DNA of 64,000 nt from Lytechinus pictus (Eukaryota; Echinodermata; Echinoidea; Temnopleuroida; Toxopneustidae). The position numbers were made by a program, and so were the translations under genes. The notes beneath the pieces are model-generated. The model was not told the DNA's origin. It ran no database searches and saw only the letters and a program-made list of their open reading frames with translations. The stretch spans positions 11,893,501 to 11,957,500 of the forward strand of contig NC_087258.1 in the NCBI RefSeq assembly GCF_037042905.1, written 5' to 3'. This document shows, piece after piece, positions 31,736 through 64,000 of the stretch. The first letter of the stretch is position 1. Every line of letters starts with the position of its first letter.

Positions 31736-34700
31736 ATGAAATAAATAGATATTAGACAAAAAAGTATGTGTGTGTAAATATTTGTGATTTAAAGCACAAA
31801 TATTTTGATTGACTTTTTCACAATCCTAATTATAGGCAAAGATTAGGCTCATTAACCATTATTTCAACTTTTTATGAGAACCAGACTGTTGTTACCTAAA
31901 ACCAATAGAATGACCTCAATACTCACGCTAAACTGCGTTCATTTTAACTTCCTTAAACCCACGCTATTCCTCATTCCATGTAACTGCGGTGATCAAAGTA
32001 AAGTTCAATAAAAAAGCATGCTACTTGGATTCCGCTTTGAATGAAAGAAATTGTTTACATGTTACCAGTGACACGACATATGATCCTGCGACATTTGCTC
32101 CGGTCTTAATATCTCGGGTGGCTTAGGCTTAGAGTTATTATTGTGATAGGGTTTTAAAGATTAGGATTAGGGTTTATTTAGTTTTGGAGGTTATGTTTTG
32201 TGTTTGGCTCAACGTGCGTGCAGGTTTTCCATCGGATAACTTGTCGTCGGAGCAAATGTCATGGAACCATTTTACCATGAACGTTCCACAGATAACGATG
32301 TTTATGTACGAAAGTAATAAACATCATCATACGCTTTGTACAGAGATCCCCCGGTTCCAGGAGGCAATGGGTTAAGCTTTAAAACTAAAACATGTTAAAA
32401 TGTGGAAGAAATTCAGTTGCAACTTCAAAGAATAGCAAGAAAACATTGTTTCAAGTTCGGGTTCACTCAAGCATGAGATATGCTTACTGTGCAATTTCAG
32501 TGAAACATCCAAGGAGTCCGGAAAAATGACGGTGTCACAGAAACATTTTGTATCCCGGTCTTTTATTTAATTTTACGACTTTAAATTTTGATAGCATGGA
32601 TTGAAAGAATTACTCTTCAAAACAGGTTTCCTTTTATTATTTTATCTTTTTATTTTTATCTTTAATTTTTGAAGGCCAAATTACTATTTTGGCTATTTAC
32701 AGAGAATCTTTCCTAGCGAGTATTGGTTTCGGGTTGTCAGGTCACATATGGCAATGTTATATCCTTCTGGACTTTGGATGTCCGCTGATTACTAAATCTG
32801 TGTCATGCAATTGATAGAACAAAATCAGGATAAGCATGTTTTTTAATTTTTTAACATTTATTGATCAATTTCAGCATGCAGCTACAAAGTAATTTCAAAT
32901 GCAAATCATGAAGAAAAAAAAAGAAAAAGGGAGGTAAATATGTACAAAAATAATAACAAAATAATAATAATGATAATAATAATAATTATGACAATAATAA
33001 TAGTAATAATAATGATAATAACAATAATGATAATAATAATGAAAATCTTAGATTATAATAATAATGAATAAATGGTTACAAAATGATAAGAACAAAATAT
33101 CTTAAATTAGCTTGCAGTTGAAATTATGATGATGTCCACATTACCTTTAATATTATTTACCTCAGACTTGTATACCTTTTATGTATTTTGAATTCATATT
33201 ACTGTAATATGTTGTGTTTTCATCTGAATTCGATCTTTATTTATTTTCATTGTATTAAAAATCTGTAATTCAGCCTTTTATGGACCGAAGGTGACTTTTT
33301 GTTTAATAAACCATTTCTATTATACAAATATAATCTCCAATTTTGAAAATGAAGAGCAAGTTTGTGTGTGTTTTTCCTGGCAAGATAATTCGTTACCGTT
33401 TGAACGAATTGGCTTATATTGATTTGACTTTAAACAAAATCTGAGCTGCAATGATCCTTTTGTCACTGGTCTCTGTGATATGTTGTTAAAATGAAGCCCT
33501 GATGATATTGCTCCCAGAAATCATCATTTAGTGCTTCCAAACAGTGAAAAGACCATCCCAATTATATTCAATTTCAAAATGCATGCGTCACAATTAAACT
33601 CTTTAACTAGGAGGCAATTACTAATATGAGAAAAACAAAATAAATCATGGTTTTTCAGTTACAGATATCTTGAAAGTTTCTGCACGAAGTAGATTTTTTT
33701 TTCTTCATTTTTTTTAATCCATTATATTCAATACACACCAATGTTAAAGATCTTTTTTAATCACTAGTAAGCCTTTTGTATTGTTAACCTATTATCTGTT
33801 TGATAAGCTAATAGAAATTGTATCACACTCATATTGTAATTGTTTTATGAAACTAGAACGTATTGTTCATGATGTTATGTGTTCAGCAGCTTTCATTAGC
33901 GAATGTTTTGAAACAATGAGAAATTTTAATTGTTTTAACATGAATTCAGATAATGCTACCACTTCACAATGATAAAGCCATGGGAGAAGCAAATATTCAT
34001 GGATGTGCTGTGGAATTTAATATTCACATAATTATTGCTATAAAATATTATCAAGTCATTTGAATGTTCAGCGAAGGAACATCCAATAAAACCTCTTTCC
34101 CCTATTCTGAAGTCTAAATTATTGGAAGCGAAAAAAATCGTTGATATCATGTTTGCCATTGCCCCCCCCCCCCCTCCATTCTTTTATGGTGAAGAAAGAT
34201 ATTGTTATTATTTCCAGACAGTTATTTATTATAAATCACCAAGAATCGCACAGAAGATTGACATGATAACAATACAAAATCAAATACATCAAACAAGTAC
34301 ATATTAAGAATAAAAGAAAGAAAAAAAACATTAGATATGTAAAACAAAAACTCTGAGACTGACAAAAGATGGTACAAGGGTTGATGGATAAATAAAATGT
34401 GAAAGATATCTTTGACTAGATAGAGTTGACTGATCTGCTAAACAAAACAAAAAAATTATATGCACAACTAAAGTCCCTTTTTTCACAAACAAAACCTTCA
34501 TAATGCGACAGCACTCAAGTCATTTTAATTCCATATTGGAAGAAACGACTCCCCATTTTGTCATGTTTGGAAGATTGTTCCAGAAACTCTGAATCATATT
34601 TTTGTGAATCTACGATACCCATTTGGAATAACCTTTCTGATTATATTGACCAATAGATTAACGATACAACAAGCTATCCGAATATCAGTAACTTGTTTGG

Positions 34701-34930
34701 TATTGATTTAGGGAGCAGGCACGATTTATGTATAATATTGATCTTCTTATAATTTTAAGTTTTATATTATTCGATGCAAATTTCAGACTCTCTTTTTAAA
34801 ATGAAACAGAGAATTGAATATACAGGATTGCCAACCAGTCGACTTTGCCTCACCACACTACACGCGGCGCCAGTTTCAAATAAGTTGATCATGTTGATGA
34901 ATTGAACAGTTAAACCACAACTTGAGACCA
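31736..34930. other. AT-rich non-coding interval
   Basis: Stop-dense in all frames. It contains an (AAT)n/(GAT)n microsatellite at about 32940-33070 and a short C run at about 34150. No exon, SINE head or inverted repeat was recognised. Confidence 0.5.
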
Positions 34931-34932
34931 GG

Positions 34933-35090
34933 TGGGCGTTTCATAAAGCTGTTCGTAAGATACGAATGACTTTACGCACGACTGGTGATCCCTTCTTGTG
35001 CTTAATAATTTACATTATGATCCAAGAACATGTTCCAGTCGTGCGTAAAGTTGTGCGTAACTTAACGAACAGCTTTATGAAACACACACC
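34933..35090. repeat. Inverted-repeat MITE, ~158 bp
   Basis: CGTTTCATAAAGCTGTTCGT at the left pairs with ACGAACAGCTTTATGAAAC at the right, with the inner CTTTACGCACGACTGG pairing with CCAGTCGTGCGTAAAG. A truncated relative (TTTCATTAAGCTGTCCG) lies at about 52683, just before a SINE. Non-coding. Confidence 0.72.
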
Positions 35091-36244
35091 TGAGTGCCCA
35101 AAAAACTAAAGGGTTCATGGTCTCGTCACACAAAGCTTAGCGATTAATCGTACACTTGACTTTTACAATTAATTATATATTGTAGTCAATGCAATCAGTT
35201 GTAGAGAAATGTTCTACTATGCTTTCAAAGCTTTGTGTCATGGGCCCTGGATCGAGGTACACATCCGAAGTCTCAGAGGATTCCGAGAATAATCAAACTA
35301 GTATTTTCTATACCTTGAAAGGCCACTGGAAGGTAAAATCATATTCTAAATGATAAAGTAAAGTGCAAAGAGCAAAACACAGAAAATTCATCAAAATCTG
35401 ATAACATAAGAATATATAGGATACATAAGAATAAGTGGGGAAATAACGTCAACGGCTTGCTCATTGCATATTCTTGAGGACATGCAGAGCACGAGCTGTT
35501 TCGCCGAAATAGCCCAAGAGTTGAAATGTCACATCTTTTTTCATTGATTCCTCTGTCTGGTTTATCTCTATATATCTTTTCTTATAATTGCATAATTTCA
35601 ACCCTGATTACCCCTTTAACGATCCATGTCTGCCTTTATGCTTTTCCGTTCAATAATAATTGGTTGACGGGCGTTGATATGCAGTATAATATTGTAAACA
35701 TTGCATGCTAGAGTTCACTCATAACGCCAGAACAAAACAATGGGGAAAATAAATTCGACTGTGTATACTTTTCATATGATTTTTTTTTCTCATTGGAAAG
35801 GCATCAGGAAATGACTTGCACGTACCAAAAAAAAGGACATAGTGATCCGAATTTACTCACCTTTTCAAACTACACGAACCCCATCCCGCGCGATCGTTTA
35901 TACATAGGATGAGATCATAACAAAACCACCATGAGAAAATAGTAAATAATCATCAAAGTTCTACATTTCCGAATAATATAGTTTTGTGATCATATACAAA
36001 TACACAATAACTGTGGTGTTAAGTCGGTGTACATATAGCGAACCACAGCATATACATCGGTGTTAGTTGGTGGTGTCATTCTAACACTCTGGTGTTATAT
36101 CTAAACTCTAGGAGAAGCACAGGTATTGCGTGCCCCATGTCCAAGGTTGGAGTGACGAAATCTATGTTACGTGACTTCACATGACAATAAGGTTTTGGCA
36201 ATGGTGATAGAATAGGCCTAGAATATTTATTGATACCTTTTTTT

Positions 36245-36635
36245 TAAAAACAACTCGGCTCGAGTGTTGAATCCCCAAGCAGTGTCGAACGCTGCGAAGA
36301 TGGCAACTGTGATCTCGTTTATACTGAAACAAAAAAGGCGAGTTCGACACGGCCCGCGGACCAAGCACGGAAGTAGAATATACGTTACAAAATATGGCAT
36401 TTTTTACCTAGGTCATGCGGGTTCGACACGGCTTTCTGTTTACACATGAACAAAAAAAAAATAGGCGAGTCTGACTCGGCTTGCGGGTTGAAACTAATGA
36501 TTTTGACTGATCAAAAATGCCGTGTTCGACACGGCTCGCGGATCACACTGATCGCGTTTACACAGCATAAAATTGCCGTGTCGAGCATGACTCGCATGTC
36601 GAGCCCTCGAGCCGAGTCTCTGTGTAAAAACGGTA
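36245..36635. repeat. Inverted-repeat element with repeated TTCGACACGGC motif
   Basis: ACTCGGCTCGAG near the left end pairs with CTCGAGCCGAGT near the right end. The inside has four or more direct copies of GTTCGACACGGC(TC/CC)GCGG separated by AT-rich spacers. It is much more GC-rich than its surroundings. Probably a MITE with repeated internal protein-binding motifs. Confidence 0.55.
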
Positions 36636-36823
36636 TGAGTTGATTACACTTTTGTCCAATTCCTAATAGTTACTTTCCATGAATCTGAACTTGACCTTCT
36701 GTGGCTTTAACGTACCATAATAAAAACTACGCACAGAGTTTTCCAGTGACTTTGCATATGACTTTCTACGGAAATTGACATCATGATCAACAATTCAATA
36801 GTAGTGCGTCGTTGCCTTTAATC

Positions 36824-37636
36824 CACTGGCGTAAATCCCGAGGGGGATGGGGGATATATCCCCCCCCCCCCACTTTTCGAGGAGGGGGGGATGGCCTGTA
36901 CAAACATCCCCCCACTTTTTACGAAAGAAATGAAAAAATAATTGTTTTATTGGTGAAAATTATTCCTAAAATACCGCTTAACAAATGAAACAATATTATT
37001 GAATCATAAAATGCAAATAAAGAGCCAGTTCACCATTTCCACTCTGCTCTTCATGAATTCCTAAAATCAGTCCTTAAAATGTCCCTTCTTCTGATCTGAA
37101 TATCAAAAATTTCAGCTCGCGCTTCGCGCTCGCATCATTTGGTTAATGAAATACGTATGGTCCTAGTTAATTCCTACAAAGAAACCTTAGAATGCCCCAC
37201 TTCAGGTCTGAATTATCTAAATTTTCAGCTCGCGCTTCGCGCTCGCATTGTTTAGCGAGACAGGTACCTATCATGATTACACAAATTTGATTATAATGTC
37301 CCTTTTTAGGTGTGAATATAAACAAAATTCAGCTCGCGCTTCGCGCTCGCATTATTTGATCAGGGAGATACATATCCGTTTAATGACATTGTCCTTAAAA
37401 TGTCTCTATTAGGTCAGTATAACTGGCAACTGAGCACTCTTTGCGCGCTCACTAGCGCATTCACTCAGTGATTCAAAAATTTTGCTGGTGCCCCCCCCCC
37501 CCCATGCCGTGACCCACGGTACGCCACTGTGGACATATCAATGACAATTCCTTGAAAATCTAAAAACATGATTGCCAAAAAAATGCCAAAATATTTTAGT
37601 GATTCCCCCACCCATCAACACGGATTTACGCCAGTG
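36824..37636. mobile_element. hAT-like TIR element, 813 bp, with nested fragment
   Basis: The ends CACTGGCGTAAATCC (both, inverted) are followed inward by G/C runs. The interior has three copies of TCAGCTCGCGCTTCGCGC (about 37111, 37226, 37331) and, at about 37531, the embedded end GGTACGCCACTG of another element. The flanking 8-mers match only in part, so the duplication is not certain. Confidence 0.6.
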
Positions 37637-37942
37637 CTTCACCCTTTAATCAATTGTATCATAATTTGCTCTGGCTAAACGTGGGCCGACTCAACTTCCC
37701 ACTGTGCAGTGTACTATGCGGAATTTCCGTGAAAATGGTGCCGCGTGCAAAAAACTTAGAAAGAAACCAATTATATCCCTTTCATCCATAAATGGAATTC
37801 TGATAACTACAAATAAACTAGCAGGTCTTTATATAATGAAATTTAATCAACAGTGGTATCATTTTTCAGGAAAGGCGTGCCACAATCAGCATCATTCAAG
37901 CAAGAGGGTTACAGCGTTAGGATTTTTTAAGTGAGGGGATTC

Positions 37943-37951
37943 TTTATAATA
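37943..37951 (+). promoter_or_regulatory. Possible TATA box of the metalloproteinase gene
   Basis: TTTATAATA lies about 45 bp upstream of the start codon of the first coding exon, which would give a very short 5' leader. No supporting initiator or upstream element can be shown from sequence alone, and an upstream non-coding exon is possible. Confidence 0.25.
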
Positions 37952-37995
37952 GCACTGTTTGGAAAAGACAAAAACTGAAGTTATCGATCGCGAAA

Positions 37996-61252
<23,257 letters not shown>

Positions 61253-61339
61253 GTTAGTAATAACATGGACCTACTATAGTAATAATAAGGCCACATTGAA
61301 GATTCAGAAATGGTGAAGGGGGCGGGCTACCAAAAGTTG

Positions 61340-61755
61340 TTTTGTGGAAACTTGCTCATGCAAACAGTAATATACAAATAATGCACGTGAGCGCGTGCAT
61401 GCAGGGCAAAATAACATGAATAATGAACGATGTGCGAGAAGAGCCAATGGTATATCCATTTGGCGAGTCGAGCACAGAGTTCATTATTTAGGTCCTCCAT
61501 GCACAAGAATGCGTGCATTGTTTGTTTTATACAACCTCCCTCCTCCACCATGTTACTGAGTTGCCCCGAATGCTATATTTGATCTAAATTCTAGATAATT
61601 CCAGACCTCGCACTATCCTGCACTCTGACGTCAGAGTGCAGGATAGTACTTTTGGGATGCAATAGTGCAATTCGCTGAATATCATGTGATCCGATTTGGA
61701 CCTATCAGATTACAGAACATTCTTGGGAGTTGTATAATATACAAATAATGCATGC
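61340..61755. repeat. Foldback-family copy with CTGACGTCAG palindrome
   Basis: It contains GATGTGCGAGAAGAGCCAAT, TTGGCGAGTCGAGCACAGAG, CACTCTGACGTCAGAGTG and ATCATGTGATCCGATT, the same blocks as the arms at 62690-63595, in the order of the left arm. The ends both show ATATACAAATAATGCA. Non-coding. Confidence 0.7.
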
Positions 61756-61892
61756 AGCCGAGTGCGTTAGTGGAAATGCAGAGCACGCGAGGTTTCTTTA
61801 GATAGGTGCCGCACTGTGCACGAGCCGCTTGCGGCGAGTGCCCAGTGTGCTCCATCTGAAGAAACCGAGCTTTCTCTGCATTTACTTTTACG

Positions 61893-62446
61893 CCCGGGGG
61901 GGGGGCCACTTCCATTCACGAGTGGATACCATGCGCGACCATGGGGTCTCGAAAAGCACCCTAAACACGTAATTTCCATATTCTGAAAATGCACCCCTTA
62001 ACAAGTATTGGCGTGTGAAACCCTACCCTTAACAAGTATTGGAAACAAAACGATACTGTTGGCAAATATTCACTGAAATGAACCCCTAAACAAGTACAGG
62101 AATGTTTTATTGTTACGGGTCCTTCGGTCGTCGGCTTTACCTTGTTTGGTTTAGTACGACCCCACCTTCTACACCTCGCGCAAATTGGACTCTAAACACG
62201 AAGTGTTGGGGCAAAAAGGACATCCCTTATAAAACATTTTAATTTTGTTTTATCATCCCCGCAAATTCGACCCTAAACACGTAATTGTCCTAGCGAAATA
62301 GATACCCTTTTTTCATTATTTTTGTGTTTTTGACACCCTTATCACGTTACGTACGTAACGTGCCCTATCGTGAAAAAGACATCCTTTTTACGTGTTTTTT
62401 TGGTCGCGCATGGTATCCACTCGTCAATGTAAGTGGCCCCCCCGGG
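61893..62446. mobile_element. TIR transposon, 554 bp, exact 8-bp duplication CTTTTACG
   Basis: The ends begin CCCGGGGGGG and share the inverted blocks GCCACTT, CGAGTGGATACCATGCGCG and ACCA. Direct repeats CTTTTACG lie at 61885-61892 and 62447-62454. The interior has repeated AAACACGTAA and CCCTTAACAAGTATTGG phrases. No coding frame. Superfamily not assigned; 8-bp duplications fit hAT among others. Confidence 0.82.
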
Positions 62447-62689
62447 CTTTTACGCACGACAGAGCAAGTTCATTATTTGTTTCATAAAATAGCAACACAG
62501 AAACAATTTTTAAAAAGTTACAGTACAGTTTTGTTGGACTTCTACCGCACTGGTTTGCTTGAGCGTGCAATGTCAATTTTCGTTGCACACCTTTTGCACT
62601 ACCGTGCAGTGCACAAAAAAAGTTGGATGTCATGTGACGCGTATTGACCAATCGCGATGCTTGAAATAATGCTGCTAATTTATAATGTA

Positions 62690-63595
62690 CAAATAATGCA
62701 CGTGAGCGCGCGCATGCAGGGCCAAATAATAAACGATGTGCGAGAAGAGCCAATGGATATACCGAACCGAGGTCCGCTGGACCGAGTGTGGTATGTCCAT
62801 TTGGCGAGTCGAGCACAGAGTTCATTACTTAGGTCCTCTATGCACAATAATGCGTGCATCGTTTGTTTTATACATGCACCCCCCCCCCCCCCGTTACTGA
62901 GTTGTCCCGAATGCTATAATATTTGATCTAAATTCTTCATAAAATGCACTATCCCGCACTCTGACGTCAGAGGGATGCAGGATAGTGCATTTGGTATGAC
63001 GTCAGAGTGCAGGATAGTGCATTTTGGATACCATAATGTAATTGCTGAATATCATGCGATCCGATTCGGACCATTTTTGGGAATTGTATAACAGGGGTTT
63101 GACACTCCTAAAATATTGTCTGGCAAAAATATTTTTAGTAAAAGATATTCATACTTTAATCGTCCCTTCTAAGGACGATTTGTATACTATATCATACAAC
63201 TCCCAATGTTCTGTAATCTGATTGGTCCAAATTATATCACATGATATTCAGCGAATTGCACTATTGCATCCAAAATGCACTATCCTGCACTCTGACGTCA
63301 AAGTGCAGGATAGTACGAGGTCTGGAATGATCTAGAATTATCTAGAATTTAGATCAAATAGTAATAATCGGGGCAACTCAGTAACATGGGAGAGGAGGGG
63401 GTTGTATAAAACAAACAATGTACGCATTCTTGTGCATAGAGGACCTAAATAAATGAACTCTGTGCTCGACTCGCCAAATGGACATACCGTACTCGGTCCA
63501 GCGGACCTCGGTGCGGTATATCCATTGGCTCTTCTCGCACATCGTTCATTATTTGGCCCTGCATGCACTCGCTTTGTGCATTATTTGTTTACTAT
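62690..63595. repeat. ~0.9-kb inverted repeat (foldback), MMP intron 8
   Basis: The left arm (62690-63093) and right arm (63197-63595) are reverse complements with indels: GATGTGCGAGAAGAGCCAAT versus ATTGGCTCTTCTCGCACATC, GGTCCGCTGGACC-type centres, and CACTCTGACGTCA on both. About 100 bp of unique spacer (63094-63196) separates them. A third, direct copy is at 61340-61755. A stable long hairpin is possible in the transcript. Confidence 0.78.
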
Positions 63596-64000
63596 ACTAT
63601 ACTGTTTTATATGACATCTAAAAATAGATCGTTGTAATTTCTCATTTACAAATTTGAATAAAAGTGCCTTCAGTCAGAGCGCGGTTTGTTATCGTCGCAT
63701 ACATTCAACACGCGCACTGCAAATACGTGTGTAACACCGGTGGACTCGGTGCGCGCGCGCAATGGAAAAAATCGTATTGTATCCAAAATTGAACGGTTGA
63801 TGACGTCGTTGTAAAATATGCTGAATGAAAAGGATCCATCTAGGTGTCATATAAATAAAAATTAATTCATTATCTGGTTGGTGGCTTCAATGTAAAAATT
63901 TAACCATAGGGGGTGAAAAAGACCCAACTTCAGTATGATATATGAAATAAACTATCTCGTATCTTGTATGATGCATGCACATGAGCTCATTATGCGATCT
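63596..64000. other. Intronic tail of window
   Basis: AT-rich with a short (CG)n stretch at about 63750. No hemopexin-like exon was found, so intron 8 continues past the window edge. Confidence 0.5.

Overview
This is animal nuclear DNA, most likely from an echinoderm and probably a sea urchin (inference). Three things point there: a tandem cluster of intron-poor rhodopsin-type GPCRs like the expanded sensory receptor families described in sea urchin genomes, a multi-exon matrix metalloproteinase with vertebrate-style GT-AG splice sites, and a very dense load of short inverted-repeat DNA transposons. Nothing in the window looks bacterial, and no rRNA or intact tRNA gene was seen.

Layout. Positions 1-8.3 kb are transposon-on-transposon: at least three hAT-like elements with readable 8-bp target-site duplications, a 3.5-kb imperfect long inverted repeat, and inside it a 1.2-kb element (5579-6774). 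Both ends of that element read CACAGTG, then 23 bp, then CCAAAA, with a 5-bp GC-rich duplication. This is the architecture of Transib/RAG-type recombination signals. Positions 8.9-19.2 kb hold three paralogous GPCR genes, all on the minus strand. The first has a frameshift and the other two are open. Homologous non-coding flanks upstream of the first and third receptors show that the cluster grew by segmental duplication.

Positions 20.7-29.1 kb form a set of nested insertions. A MITE is split by an 8.03-kb hAT-like element (perfect 8-bp duplication CTCCGGAG; an uninterrupted MITE copy at 7.9-8.3 kb shows the empty site). Inside the hAT-like element sits a full-length but frameshifted L1/Tx1-type LINE of about 5.8 kb, bounded on both sides by a (GAAA)n microsatellite. 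Positions 29.1-37.9 kb hold simple repeats, tRNA-derived SINEs (one split by an 0.85-kb inverted-repeat transposon) and AT-rich non-coding DNA.

Positions 37,996-61,252 (+) hold eight consecutive exons of a secreted, furin-activatable matrix metalloproteinase: signal peptide, prodomain with cysteine switch, catalytic zinc domain, Thr/Pro/Ser hinge and the first two hemopexin blades. Its 3' end lies beyond the window. Intron 1 carries a 5.6-kb minisatellite with a 49-bp unit and intron 7 a 5.0-kb minisatellite with a 53-bp unit. Together they account for nearly half of the gene span. A small relative of the 53-bp repeat occurs in opposite orientation at 29.1 kb. The last 2.7 kb is the start of intron 8, filled with large foldback repeats and one more transposon with an exact 8-bp duplication.

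The receptors and the protease show no evident functional link. The most informative parts of the window are the nested transposons, the RSS-like element, the microsatellite-bounded Tx1 LINE and the intronic minisatellites.
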